64,000 nt of DNA from Campylobacter concisus (GTDB lineage: Bacteria > Campylobacterota > Campylobacteria > Campylobacterales > Campylobacteraceae). The stretch is from NCBI RefSeq assembly GCF_003048405.1, contig NZ_PIQS01000001.1:806001-870000 (forward strand), given 5' to 3'. Under the pieces are notes generated by a model. That model was given only the letters and a program-made list of their open reading frames with translations. It searched no databases and was not told where the DNA came from. This document shows positions 1 through 8,948 of this stretch, one piece after another (positions within the stretch are counted from its first letter, which is position 1; each line of letters starts with the position of its first letter). Both the position numbers and the translations under genes were made by a program.

Positions 1-845
1 CCGAATATAGTGAAAAAGGCGAGTGGATCGTAAAAAGTAAAATCTCAGGTAGAGAAAATTTTGACCCTGAGTATGCTGGTATGTTAGAGCAAATGAGAGA
101 GCTTGAGAAGCAAGAAAATATCAATAAAATTTACGTCGCCTTTACAAGAGCCACAAAGTCGCTTATCATCATTAAACAAGCTGCTCCAAGTGGAAATAGT
201 CCTAGCTTTTTTTCTTTTTATACTAGAAGTGATAAAAGCGAAGTAAACGACTATCTTGATCTAAAAGAGTTTAGCTTTGGTAAAATTTTACCTAGCAAGG
301 GTGAGCAAAAAGAGGCAAAAAAAGATGAAAAAATGCCTGAAATTTTAAAGATAGAAAGGCAAGAGGTAGAGGCAAGAGAGCAAAAAACGAGCGGTAAAAA
401 TTTAGAGGCAATCTATTTTGGCTTAGCGTTTCACTATTTGCTTGAGATGAGTGAGAAATTTGATGAAAATTCGCTTTTAAAAGCCAAGAGTTTAATGCTA
501 AATAAATTTTATAAATTTCTCTCACCTGATAGACTTGAAGGTGCCTTTAAAAGAGCAAAAATGCTAATAAATGAGCCAAAATTTCTAGAGTGCATAATAG
601 ATAAAGAAATTTACAAAGAACAGCCATTTAAAGTAAAAAACGAACTAAAACAGATGGATTTATTTTGTATTGAAGAGAACGAAATTTGTGTGATTGACTA
701 TAAAACGACCGATAAAAATATCGAGGAAAATAAAAAACAAGTTGAAGAATACAAAGAGGCATTAAGTAAATTTTATCCAAAGCATAGTATAATTGCCGTC
801 ATCTTCTATGCTCTTGATGGAAAAATTTCATATATTGAAGTTTAA
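1..845 (+). CDS. addA: AddA/RecB-like helicase-nuclease, C-terminal part (5' end outside window)
   Basis: C-terminal ~280 codons of a UvrD/RecB-type DNA helicase fused to a PD-(D/E)XK nuclease, which processes double-strand breaks for RecA-dependent repair. The frame is open from base 3, so the gene begins upstream; an internal ATG at 81 is not a true start. The motif VAFTRATKSL (about 138-168) is the last helicase motif of superfamily 1A. The nuclease part shows GLAFHYLLE (about 418-444) and VIDYKTT (about 690-712), whose Asp and Lys fit the nuclease active site. In C. jejuni the AddA-type gene also precedes rplM-rpsI-cadF, which supports the call. Only the end is visible, so the subfamily is inferred from context. 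Confidence 0.85.
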   Translation, partial: EYSEKGEWIVKSKISGRENFDPEYAGMLEQMRELEKQENINKIYVAFTRATKSLIIIKQAAPSGNSPSFFSFYTRSDKSEVNDYLDLKEFSFGKILPSKGEQKEAKKDEKMPEILKIERQEVEAREQKTSGKNLEAIYFGLAFHYLLEMSEKFDENSLLKAKSLMLNKFYKFLSPDRLEGAFKRAKMLINEPKFLECIIDKEIYKEQPFKVKNELKQMDLFCIEENEICVIDYKTTDKNIEENKKQVEEYKEALSKFYPKHSIIAVIFYALDGKISYIEV

Positions 846-925
846 ATACTACTTAATTTAAGCTTTATAAAAGCATTGTTTAAATACAATCACAACTCAA
901 AAATTAACTTGGCAAAGGTAAGAAA

Positions 926-1354
926 ATGACAAAAATAACAAAGCCAAACGAAGTTAAACGAGACTGGATCGTTGTTGATGCAGCTGGTAAACGTTTTGGT
1001 AGATTGCTAACTGAGGTAGCAACTATACTTCGTGGCAAAAACAAACCATGCTTCACGCCAAACGTAGATTGTGGCGACTATGTTATCATCATAAATGCTT
1101 CAAAAGTAGAATTTACTGGTAATAACAAAGCTGAAGATAAACTTTATCACAGACACTCAGGATACTTTGGCAGCGTAAAGAGCGAGAAATTTGGCGATTT
1201 GATAGCAAATAAGCCAGAAAAACTATTTAAATTAGCTGTTCGTGGAATGCTTCCAAAAACTAAACTTGGAAGAGAGATGATAAAAAAACTAAAAGTTTAT
1301 GCTGGCAGTGAGCATCCTCATACGGCACAAATAGCTAAAAAAGAAGGAAAATAA
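926..1354 (+). CDS. rplM: 50S ribosomal protein L13
   Basis: 142-residue L13, an early-assembling large-subunit protein. It has the family's normal length and carries recognisable stretches such as [14 protein letters not shown] near the start, GDYVIIINA in the middle, [11 protein letters not shown] and YAGSEHPH near the end. The start ATG follows an AAGG ribosome-binding site. rpsI begins two bases after the stop codon, the universal L13-S9 pair, so the two are co-transcribed. A TACAAT-like -10 element lies near 886. Nothing unusual. Confidence 0.98.
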   Translation: MTKITKPNEVKRDWIVVDAAGKRFGRLLTEVATILRGKNKPCFTPNVDCGDYVIIINASKVEFTGNNKAEDKLYHRHSGYFGSVKSEKFGDLIANKPEKLFKLAVRGMLPKTKLGREMIKKLKVYAGSEHPHTAQIAKKEGK

Positions 1355-1356
1355 TT

Positions 1357-1746
1357 ATGGCAAAAGTTTATGCAACTGGTAAAAGAAAAACTGCCGTAGC
1401 AAAGGTTTGGATAAAAGCTGGAAGCGGTAAAATCGTAGTAAATGGTATGGATCTTAATACTTGGCTTGGCGGACATGAAGCTATAAAGCTTAAAGTAATT
1501 CAGCCACTTCTAGTTACTAAACAAGAGAGTTTAATAGATGTAGTAGCTACAACTTTAGGTGGTGGTTATTCAGCACAAGCTGAGGCTTTAAGACACGGTA
1601 TTTCACGTGCTTTAGCTGACATGGATGCTGATTTTAGAGCAGCACTTAAACCAAAAGGCTTGCTAACTAGAGATTCTCGTGTTGTTGAACGTAAGAAATT
1701 TGGTAGAAGAAAGGCTAGAAGAAGCCCACAATTCTCTAAACGTTAA
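1357..1746 (+). CDS. rpsI: 30S ribosomal protein S9
   Basis: 129-residue S9 of the small subunit, whose C-terminal tail reaches the P-site tRNA. It has the characteristic [14 protein letters not shown] opening and the basic ending [17 protein letters not shown]. It lies directly behind rplM with almost no spacer, so translation is probably coupled. The length matches the family. A weak hairpin (TTTTGCAA at 1752-1759 with TTGCAAAA at 1772-1779) follows and could end the transcript before cadF. Confidence 0.98.
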   Translation: MAKVYATGKRKTAVAKVWIKAGSGKIVVNGMDLNTWLGGHEAIKLKVIQPLLVTKQESLIDVVATTLGGGYSAQAEALRHGISRALADMDADFRAALKPKGLLTRDSRVVERKKFGRRKARRSPQFSKR

Positions 1747-1899
1747 TGATTTTTTGCAAGTGCTTTTGCATTTGCAAAATTTAAGTTGTGTAAATTTCAA
1801 ATTTACATTGTTAATTAAATTATGATTTAGAGTCGGTTAAATTTTATTCAGTTAAAATGTAACCACTTTAAAATAAATCCTAAGAAAGGAATTCTAAAT

Positions 1900-2916
1900 A
1901 TGAAAAAGATTGCTTTAGCTATGGTTGCCGCAACAGCGGTTTTTGCGTCTAACGCAGCATATAATTATGAAGTTACTCCAACTATTGGTGGCGTTCACCC
2001 AGAGGGAAATTTACGTGTAAAAGACCACAACTTCGTTGGTGTTAGAGCTGCTAGAAATCTTGAAGATTTTTTCTTTGATCAAGTAGAGCTTGGTGTTGAT
2101 TACACTCAAAAAGCAAAAGAAAAAACAGGTAGCTTAACAAGAGAAGGAAGAGTCCTTAGATATCATGCAAATCTTGTAAAAGATATAGTTGATTTTGGAC
2201 CAGTTAATCTATATGGCTTAGTTGGTGCTGGTTATGAAGATGTTCCAGCTATTTTTGTTAAAAATGAAGATGGCGGTTTTGGCCAATATGGTTTTGGCTT
2301 AAGATATCAAGTAACTGATAGATTTGCTCTTAAAGCAGAAGCAAGAGACGCTATCAAATTTGAACATGCTGATCATAACCTATTTTATTCACTAGGCTTT
2401 GGTATCGGTCTTGACTCAAAAGCAGCTCCAGTTGTGGCAGCAGCTCCAGTTGCAGCAGCAGCTCCAGCAGCAACTCCAGTTCTTGATGATGATAATGATG
2501 GCGTGCCAAATGATATAGATCAATGCCCTAATACTCCAGCTGGCGTGGTTGTTGATGAAAGAGGATGTGAAAAAGTTATCGTTCTTAGAGATCTAGATGT
2601 TAACTTTGCATTTGATAGCTATAAAGTTGGACCAAAATACGCAGCTGAGATCAAAAAAGTAGCTGACTTTATGGGCGAACACCCAGATTATAAAGTTGTA
2701 CTTGCTGGTCACACTGATAGCGTAGGTGCAGAAGCTTACAACCAAAAACTATCTGAAAAAAGAGCAAAAGCAGTAGCTGATGTTCTTGCTGGTTATGGGG
2801 TAAGTGAGGATAAAATTTCAACAGTTGGTTATGGTGAGCTTAAACCAATTGCTACAAACAAAACTAAAGAAGGTCGCGCACAAAATAGACGCGTTGAAGC
2901 TACTTTCAATAAATAA
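1900..2916 (+). CDS. cadF: CadF-like outer-membrane adhesin, OmpA family
   Basis: 338 residues. Signal peptide about 1-19 (ending SNA), an eight-strand OmpA-type barrel about 20-172, an Ala/Pro linker about 175-195, a calcium-type thrombospondin-3 segment (DDDNDGVPNDIDQCPNTPAG) about 196-215, and an OmpA_C peptidoglycan-binding domain from about 230 to the end (FAFDSYKVG, GHTDSVG, LSEKRAKAV). Order and position after rpsI match C. jejuni cadF, a fibronectin-binding adhesin. The position corresponding to the C. jejuni FRLS fibronectin motif reads YQVT here (136-139), so fibronectin binding cannot be assumed. The gene is monocistronic, bounded by its own leader and a strong terminator. It is very likely an abundant outer-membrane protein. 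Confidence 0.88.
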   Translation: MKKIALAMVAATAVFASNAAYNYEVTPTIGGVHPEGNLRVKDHNFVGVRAARNLEDFFFDQVELGVDYTQKAKEKTGSLTREGRVLRYHANLVKDIVDFGPVNLYGLVGAGYEDVPAIFVKNEDGGFGQYGFGLRYQVTDRFALKAEARDAIKFEHADHNLFYSLGFGIGLDSKAAPVVAAAPVAAAAPAATPVLDDDNDGVPNDIDQCPNTPAGVVVDERGCEKVIVLRDLDVNFAFDSYKVGPKYAAEIKKVADFMGEHPDYKVVLAGHTDSVGAEAYNQKLSEKRAKAVADVLAGYGVSEDKISTVGYGELKPIATNKTKEGRAQNRRVEATFNK

Positions 2917-2943
2917 TCTTATTATTTAAAGTTACTTCTTTTA

Positions 2944-2972
2944 GGGGCTTAGCTTCGGCTAGGCCCTTTTTT
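2944..2972 (+). terminator. Rho-independent terminator after cadF
   Basis: A 9-bp stem (GGGCTTAGC at 2945-2953 with GCTAGGCCC at 2958-2966, one G-U pair) is capped by a UUCG tetraloop and followed by six T. This is the strongest terminator in the first 10 kb. It separates cadF from the HAD phosphatase gene, which starts 15 bases later. Confidence 0.9.
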
Positions 2973-2987
2973 ATTTCTACGGAGAAA

Positions 2988-3629
2988 ATGATGAAAAAAA
3001 CCATACTTTTTGATTTGGACGGTACGCTTATTGATTCAACTTCTGCTATTTTAAAAGGATTTGATAGAGCTTTCTTATCCCATGGTAAAAAAGAGCCAGA
3101 CCATAATGCATTAAAGTCTTTGGTTGGTCATCCGCTTGAAATAATGTTTGAAAGACTTGGTGCAAGCAAAAATTTAATTGATAGCTATATAAAAGAATAT
3201 AAAGCTTGCTACGAAAAAATTTATCTTGATGAGACAGTACTCTTAGATTATGCAAATGAAGCATTGAAGGAGGCAAGTAGCTTTGCTGATGTAGGTATAG
3301 TTACTACTAAAACTTCAAAATTTTCTATTATCTTGCTTGAGCATTTAGGAGTTATGAAATATATAAAAACTATTATTGGAAGAGACGATGTTACTAATCC
3401 AAAACCAAATCCAGAGCCAATAAATTTGGCTTTAGATAGACTTAATAAAGATAAAAATAATGCATTTATGGTAGGTGACACCATTATGGATCTAATGGCT
3501 GCACAAGCTGCTTTTATTACAGGCGTGGGTCTAACTTGTGGATATGGTCAAAAGAGTGATTTGGAGAAATTTAGTAAACATATTTTCTCAAACCCATTTG
3601 AAGCCGTTAGCTTTATAAAAGAGGTTTAA
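2988..3629 (+). CDS. HAD-family phosphatase (phosphoglycolate-phosphatase-like)
   Basis: 213-residue HAD hydrolase. Motif I FDLDGTL near residues 8-14 carries the nucleophile Asp, motif II is the VTTKTSK segment near 105, and motif III/IV is NPKPNPEP then MVGDTIMDLMAA with the metal-binding Asp. The cap region after motif I is helical, as in the Gph group. The usual reaction is removal of phosphate from small molecules such as phosphoglycolate; substrate cannot be read from sequence. Two adjacent ATG codons follow GGAG; the second (2991) has better spacing, so the protein may start one residue later. A HAD gene also follows cadF in C. jejuni. Confidence 0.88.
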   Translation: MMKKTILFDLDGTLIDSTSAILKGFDRAFLSHGKKEPDHNALKSLVGHPLEIMFERLGASKNLIDSYIKEYKACYEKIYLDETVLLDYANEALKEASSFADVGIVTTKTSKFSIILLEHLGVMKYIKTIIGRDDVTNPKPNPEPINLALDRLNKDKNNAFMVGDTIMDLMAAQAAFITGVGLTCGYGQKSDLEKFSKHIFSNPFEAVSFIKEV

Positions 3630-3876
3630 TAATCTAATATTCCTAAACTGCTTATATTTTAAATTAAATTCAACATAACGTTTAGCTTGCTTGGCTATAA
3701 AATTTACTCCAAAATTTATTACCTTTGTTTGGTACAAAATCTTTTTAAAGTATTTATTATGAATTTTTAACATCTAAATTACTTAAATTGATTTTCTTAA
3801 AAGCCTACTTTCATAGTAAATCTATCTTATTTAAAATATGAAAATTTGTCTAAAAGTTAGCTAAACTTCTAGGAGA

Positions 3877-5013
3877 TCATAGATTTAAGACCCTAGCCAC
3901 CTTTAGAGCGCTTGCAAATGCAAAATGTAAGTTATATCCGCCAAGCATGCCAGTGATTTCCAAGACTTCACCAATAAAATAAAGTCCATTAACGTTAGAA
4001 GCTTGTAAATTTTCATCTAAAAATTCAATCTTTATGCCGCCTTTTGTAACTTCCGCTCTTTCAAAGCCGAATGTCCCAGCTGGGGCAAATTCATAAGCAA
4101 AAAGCCTTTTTATGATTTGTCTCTCATTGTCATTAAATTCATAAAAGGCTCTATCTTTTAAGCCAAAATTTTTTAAGAACTCTAGCACAAATCTCTTTGG
4201 CAAGGGCAAAACCGAGCTAAGCTGCTTTTTGCCATCTATTAAATTTTTCTCACTAAATTTGGGCAAAAAATTTATGCAAATTCGCCCCTTTTGCCAAAAT
4301 AGCGAGGTATTTAGTATCGCTGGTCCGCTTATGCCCCTATGCGTAAAAAGCAAATTGCCACTAAATTTATGACTCTCGTTTTTGCTATTTATCTTTACGT
4401 CTGCGTTTAGGCTGACGCCACTAAGTTCTTTAAACCAAAACTCATCTTTTTGCACGCTAAATCCAACAAGTGCAGGTGCAAGAGCTAAGATTTCAATGCC
4501 AAAATCATTTGCTATTTTATAGCCAATATCGCTTGCGCCAAGGGTTTTATAGCTTAATCCTCCACTTGCGATGACTAAATTTCTAGCTCTAAATTTCTCA
4601 TCTTTTGTTAAAATTTCAAAAATTTCATCTATTTTTTTAGCACCAAGAACTTCTTTGTTGTAAAAAATATCTGCATTTTGCCTTTTTAAAAGTACGCTCA
4701 AGACGCTCTTTGCGCCGCTATCACAAAAAAATTGATTTTGCTTTTGCTCACTAAATCTAAGCTCGCTAAAAAAATTTAAAACTTGATCTGGGGTCAGTAC
4801 TTTTAAAATTTCCTCTATAAATTTTTGCTCGCCAAGGTAGTTTTTAGCGCTTATAAAGCGGTTTGTGATGTTACATCTGCCACCACCGCTTGCTTGGATC
4901 TTTTTGCCAGCACTACTATTTTTTTCTAAGATGGCAATTTTTTTACCCTTTAAATTTGCTCCTAAAAATAGTCCGCTAGCACCAGCGCCAATGATGATGA
5001 TGTCATAGATCAA
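3877..5013 (-). CDS. HI0933/BaiN-type NAD(P)/FAD-dependent flavoprotein
   Basis: 378-residue flavoprotein of the HI0933 (YhiN/BaiN) family. The FAD-binding Rossmann motif IIIGAGASGLFLGANL lies at about 5-20, followed by the family signature QASGGGRCNITN near 41-52. The C-terminal GLYFIGEVLEITGMLGGYN is the second family signature that closes the FAD site. Length is slightly short of the usual ~400. The physiological substrate of most members is unknown; BaiN was linked to bile-acid dehydroxylation, which should not be assumed here. Its start overlaps the end of the upstream MFS gene by four bases, so the pair is an operon read leftwards. Confidence 0.85.
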   Translation of the reverse strand: MIYDIIIIGAGASGLFLGANLKGKKIAILEKNSSAGKKIQASGGGRCNITNRFISAKNYLGEQKFIEEILKVLTPDQVLNFFSELRFSEQKQNQFFCDSGAKSVLSVLLKRQNADIFYNKEVLGAKKIDEIFEILTKDEKFRARNLVIASGGLSYKTLGASDIGYKIANDFGIEILALAPALVGFSVQKDEFWFKELSGVSLNADVKINSKNESHKFSGNLLFTHRGISGPAILNTSLFWQKGRICINFLPKFSEKNLIDGKKQLSSVLPLPKRFVLEFLKNFGLKDRAFYEFNDNERQIIKRLFAYEFAPAGTFGFERAEVTKGGIKIEFLDENLQASNVNGLYFIGEVLEITGMLGGYNLHFAFASALKVARVLNL

Positions 5014-6311
5014 AACTTCAAACTCTCTTTTAAAGCAGCCTCGCTTGTTAGGCGAGAGTCAAATTTGATTACTTGATTTTTCTCGTTTTTGTAATAATCG
5101 ACTACACCTTTTTGGCTATTTAGTGACTCTAAATTTAAGCTTACTTCAGGGCTTAGATAGATATTTTTAAAAATTCTTGGATCGCTTAGGCTAAAGAGCA
5201 AAACAAGCCAGATCACGCAAAGCACCACGCAGATGATGGCGAGTACTTTAAAGCCAAAGGCGTGCAAGATATACCCACCAAATGCACCTCCAACAAAGCT
5301 TCCTAGATAGCCAAATGAATTAAATACGCCAAGGGCTGAGCCTTTTTGTGAGGATTTTACAAATTTTGTTGCGGTTGATTGCATGATGGGCTCGTGAAGG
5401 TTAAATCCTATAAAAAATATAGCAACTCCCAAAACGAAGATAAAAAGTGTAAAACTAATGGCAAAAATAGTGTAGGTTAGAGCAAAAAGCAGCGTGCCAG
5501 CTATCAAGATAACCTTGCTAAGTCCCTTACCATCGCCAAGGGCGCCTGCTAACCCCATAGCTAAAAAGCCAAGCACGGCGCCAAGCGTATAGACCTTGTA
5601 AAGCTCGCTACTCTCATAGCCATACTCTTTTACCAAAACGATAGGGATCACCAAAAATGCGATGCTTGCTAGCATCTTTTGCATAAAAGAGGTGAAATTT
5701 ATGATCATGTAGTCTTTTTGTAAAAAAAGCTTACCAAATGGTACTTTTTCACTTTTAGCACTCACTTTTATCTCTTTTGGCACAACGGTGTAAAGAAGTA
5801 CAATGCAAAGTAGGCTAAGAGCGGCACTTAGGTAAAAGAGGCTTGAAAGTCCATAGTCTTTGGCAAGAAGCGGCCCAAGCACCATAGAAAGTGTGAAACT
5901 AAGCCCTATAAAAGCACCCATTATCGCCATAGCTTTTGAGCGTTTTTCTTCTGTTATATAGTCACTTATCATCGCAGTTGCAACTGCTCCGATAGCACCT
6001 ACGCCTTGTAAAAATCTACCAAATAGCATGGTAAAAATATCGCTTGTAAGTGCACAAATTATTGAACCGATGATAAAAACCAAAAGTCCGATCGTTAATG
6101 TTTTTTTGCGTCCTATCCTATCCGAGAGCGCTCCAAAAGGCACTTGAAATATCATCTGTGAGATCGCATAGACGCCTACTATTAGCCCTACTAAAAACTC
6201 GTTTGCTCCGCGTAAATTTAAGGCATAAAGGCTAAGCACTGGCAAAACTATAAAAAGACCTAAAAATCTGCTTGCTATGATAAAAGATAGTGGTAAAACG
6301 CTTTTTAACAT
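5010..6311 (-). CDS. MFS transporter, YajR-like
   Basis: 433-residue major-facilitator transporter with twelve predicted helices up to about residue 375. The loop 2-3 signature FGALSDRIGRKKTL, the helix-4 stretch RFLQGVGAIGAVATAMISD and the second-half loop LAGALGDGKGLSK are clear. A soluble tail of about 50 residues follows the last helix and contains QKGVVDYYKNEKNQVIKF. Its position recalls the C-terminal YAM domain of E. coli YajR but it is shorter. Substrate is unknown; drug or metabolite export is typical. The gene is first in a two-gene unit with the flavoprotein, and diverges from rdgB. Confidence 0.85.
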   Translation of the reverse strand: MLKSVLPLSFIIASRFLGLFIVLPVLSLYALNLRGANEFLVGLIVGVYAISQMIFQVPFGALSDRIGRKKTLTIGLLVFIIGSIICALTSDIFTMLFGRFLQGVGAIGAVATAMISDYITEEKRSKAMAIMGAFIGLSFTLSMVLGPLLAKDYGLSSLFYLSAALSLLCIVLLYTVVPKEIKVSAKSEKVPFGKLFLQKDYMIINFTSFMQKMLASIAFLVIPIVLVKEYGYESSELYKVYTLGAVLGFLAMGLAGALGDGKGLSKVILIAGTLLFALTYTIFAISFTLFIFVLGVAIFFIGFNLHEPIMQSTATKFVKSSQKGSALGVFNSFGYLGSFVGGAFGGYILHAFGFKVLAIICVVLCVIWLVLLFSLSDPRIFKNIYLSPEVSLNLESLNSQKGVVDYYKNEKNQVIKFDSRLTSEAALKESLKF

Positions 6312-6424
6312 AAAATTTTCCTTATTTTTAAAAGGACTAAGTTTATCATTTTAACACTAATTTAAATTTAAAAATTTAATCTACTTTTTTGTAAAATATG
6401 CCCAAAAATCAAGGAGCTCTTGCA

Positions 6425-7066
6425 ATGAAGATTGTGCTTGCGACATCAAATTTAGACAAAGTAAAAGAGATAAAAGAGTTTTTAAAAGGCTATGAAATTT
6501 ACGCCTTAAGCGAGGTTGTAAAGCCATTTGAGATCGTTGAAGATGGTAGTACTTTTCAGCAAAATGCGCTCATAAAGTCAAGAGCTGTCTTTGCAAAGCT
6601 TAAAGAGCAGGGGCTTGATAATGAGCTTATCGCTCTTAGCGATGATAGTGGCATTAGTGTGGATGCACTTGGTGGCGAGCCCGGGATCTACTCTGCGCGC
6701 TATTTTGACCTTGATGAAAATGGCAAGGTATGCGGCAAGAACGCAAATGACGCAAACAATAGAGCAAAGCTAATTAGTAAGCTAAAGGCGCTAAATTTAA
6801 AGAGCTCACCAGCTCATTACACCGCCTGTATCGCTATTAGCTCGAAATTTGGCGACTACACAACTCATGGCTTTATGTATGGCAAAGCGATAGATGAGGA
6901 GCGTGGTACAAATGGCTTTGGCTACGACGCGCTCTTTATCCCAGATGGCTTTACTAAAACGCTTGGCGAGCTAGATAATGAGACGAAGCTTAAAATTTCT
7001 CACCGTTCAAAGGGACTTGAGCTTGCAAATTTCGTGCTAAAAAGTCTAAAGAAAAACTTTAGTTAA
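6425..7066 (+). CDS. rdgB: RdgB/HAM1 non-canonical purine NTP pyrophosphatase
   Basis: Hydrolyses ITP, dITP and XTP to monophosphates and so keeps deaminated purines out of nucleic acids. The protein starts KIVLATSNLDKVKEI, the family N-terminus, and contains ALSDDSGISVDALGGEPGIYSARY with the metal-binding acidic residues and the GTNGFGYDALFIPDG substrate loop near the C-terminus. An upstream in-frame ATG at 6398 would add nine residues, but the AAGGAG at 6411-6416 sits correctly for the ATG at 6425, giving 213 residues. The 3' end overlaps the convergent TPR gene by 8 bases. Confidence 0.95.
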   Translation: MKIVLATSNLDKVKEIKEFLKGYEIYALSEVVKPFEIVEDGSTFQQNALIKSRAVFAKLKEQGLDNELIALSDDSGISVDALGGEPGIYSARYFDLDENGKVCGKNANDANNRAKLISKLKALNLKSSPAHYTACIAISSKFGDYTTHGFMYGKAIDEERGTNGFGYDALFIPDGFTKTLGELDNETKLKISHRSKGLELANFVLKSLKKNFS

Positions 7067-7781
7067 GCTCTTTTAGTCCTTTGTTGGCTCGCTCTAAAAG
7101 ATCCCGTGCGCGAGGATTTTGCTCTTTTCCATTTAAAATTTCAAGCACTTTTTTGTAGTTTTGGGTAGCTTCGTCCTTTTGATTAAGCTTTGCTAGGTCG
7201 TTAGCAAGCTCTACTAAAAGCTCTGATCGCACAAGCTCGTTGCCACTTAACTCCGGCGTGATATCAAGTAAATTTAGCGCTAAAAGGTGGTTTTCGTGGG
7301 CTTTGTCAAAGTCGTTTTTTAGGTAGTAGGCGCTAGCGATGCCTTTTATACAGATGAGTTCGTCGTTCATTGGGGCATTTGGCGCGTTGTCATAAATTTT
7401 TAGAGCTTCTTGAAAATTAGCAAGTGCTTCGTCGTATCTGCCTAGCGCCTTTTGTGCCGCACCTAGGCTGTGATAAGAGCGAGCTAGTAGCAGCTTGTCG
7501 CTAACGTTTGCCGCAAGCTCTAGGGCTCTTTGTGAGAGCTCTAACGCCTTTTGTGGCTCTTTATTTACTATGCAAATGCTAGCGCTATTTATGAGCGAAG
7601 TGATCGCCTGCTCGGTGTTGCCCTCTTTTAAGCAGACATCAGTCGCTTGCTCGGCTAAATTTATGGCTCTCTCCAAATTTCTATCGCTTTTATAAAACTC
7701 TCTCACACTCTCTTGTATTAGCTCGTCACAGCTACTTGCAAAGAGGCAAATAGGCGCTAAAAATGGCAAAATTTTCTTCAT
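7059..7781 (-). CDS. Secreted tetratricopeptide-repeat protein
   Basis: 240 residues with an N-terminal signal (MKKILPFLAPICLFASSC). A Cys ends the signal, but the preceding ASS is a weak lipobox, so periplasmic or lipid-anchored forms are both possible. The rest is made of TPR helices; the clearest repeats are ARSYHSLGAAQKALGRYDEAL at about 105-125 and the KLNQKDEATQNYKKVLEIL unit near 195-213. TPR arrays scaffold protein contacts, and no enzymatic motif is visible. The gene converges on rdgB with an 8-base overlap. Function unknown. Confidence 0.75.
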   Translation of the reverse strand: MKKILPFLAPICLFASSCDELIQESVREFYKSDRNLERAINLAEQATDVCLKEGNTEQAITSLINSASICIVNKEPQKALELSQRALELAANVSDKLLLARSYHSLGAAQKALGRYDEALANFQEALKIYDNAPNAPMNDELICIKGIASAYYLKNDFDKAHENHLLALNLLDITPELSGNELVRSELLVELANDLAKLNQKDEATQNYKKVLEILNGKEQNPRARDLLERANKGLKELN

Positions 7782-7844
7782 CTTTTTTCCTTTAAAATTT
7801 CACGCTATTGTAGCGATTAAAAGCAAATTTTGTTCAGTATTGCC

Positions 7845-8503
7845 TCATAAATCATTATTGTTTCTTGGCAAATAAACTTGTGACATTATTTTTATGTCTT
7901 CTTCTGGATTTTCGATTTGAGTATTAATTATCTGCCTCATTAGCGCCATGCAAAATTTCATACCCATCTCTTCTGCGATTATATCTTTTAGATAAATATT
8001 TGTTATTTCATTGTATTTACTGGGAAATTTAACAGAAAAATAAGTCATTTTTTTCTTTTTTACTTCCCATATTCTATATTTGACCTCTGATTTATCATCA
8101 ATTTTATATTCTTTTGCCTTGATGAGAAATTTATTTATTTGCCCAGCCTTATCCCAAGTGGCAAGACTTTTATTTATATATACTTCATCCCATGTGTCAA
8201 AAATAGGAAAGTGCAATAAGAGGTTTCTAATAAAACTAAATAGATCATCGGCAATCAATCCTTCAAAAAAGGGTCGTCCTCCTCTTTTCATCCACTTTAA
8301 ATATTCTTTAATTGGTTCATAGTTAGAAATCTCTTTAAATACCGAAAATGCTTCTCTGAGTCTATAAAATCTAAAGTATATGGCTCTTGAGTTTTAAAAT
8401 TTTCATTAGAAATTTCATCATATAAAAAATAGAATCTATTATAAAAAAGAGTTAATGCTTCTACCTCTTTTTTATTCGGTCTTTGCTTGCAATTTTCAAT
8501 CAT
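7845..8503 (-). pseudogene. Hypothetical gene interrupted by a frameshift
   Basis: Two minus-strand frames appear to be halves of one gene. The upstream part (8503-8297) begins MIENCKQRPNKKEVEAL and runs out of frame near EPYTLDFIDS. The other frame, open from about 8395, reads FRFYRLREAFSVFKEI and continues without a break through YLKWMKRGGRPFFEGL to the stop at 7845. The ATG at 8291 is therefore probably internal. The switch must lie between roughly 8370 and 8400, where a TTTTAAAA run occurs. The joined product would be about 220 residues, soluble, with no family that I recognise. It could be a sequencing error, a real mutation or programmed slippage. Confidence 0.6.
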
Positions 8504-8594
8504 CGGTATCTCTCTTTGTGTCCTCTAGCCAGGCGCTAATCCATCCAAGTTTTTTAAATCGGTTGCTATATTTTCCTAGATTTAAATATGTTGA
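8496..8594 (-). pseudogene. 3' remnant of a gene ahead of the frameshifted hypothetical
   Basis: A 32-codon open frame without a start codon ends in GWISAWLEDTKRDTDD and a TGA that overlaps the ATG of the next gene (GATGATTGA). This end-to-start overlap is typical of translationally coupled neighbours, so a longer upstream gene probably once stood here and lost its 5' part; a TAA blocks the frame at 8595-8597. Family not recognised. Confidence 0.35.
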
Positions 8595-8948
8595 TTATAC
8601 CCAAAACAGCTAACTTAATAATGTATCGTTGTACGCTTTAGAATAAATTTAGGCACTCAAATTTTAGCGACAAAATTAAACCTAAAAAATTTAAGCTTAT
8701 TTATTATACAACCCATCTCAAACTAAAAAATAGAATCTGAGAGAAAATTCATCGTGCGTTGTCAGGAGGTAAATTTAATTTTCTGCCGCCGGCAATTGAT
8801 ATGCTACTTATCTGTGTTAGTGCTATCTGCTTTTTGTCTTTCTTGTTAGACTTTGTGCTGGCCATAGCCAACTTTATAATTAATAGCACCCCGTCTCTTA
8901 AAATTCATCTTAAATTTGCTAAAATCATTAAAATTTAAAGGAGCCAAA
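8595..8948. other. Intergenic stretch with one doubtful small ORF
   Basis: No supported gene. On the minus strand 8865-8749 encodes a possible 38-residue basic peptide (MASTKSNKKDKKQIALTQIS at its start), but no ribosome-binding site precedes it and no family is recognised; it may be debris. The right end carries the leader of the carboxynorspermidine synthase gene with AAAGGAG at 8937-8943. Confidence 0.4.

Noticed and set aside
3588..3773. 61-codon minus-strand open frame behind the HAD gene
   Set aside because: Overlaps the HAD gene end, no ribosome-binding site, and composition of AT-rich spacer; likely chance.
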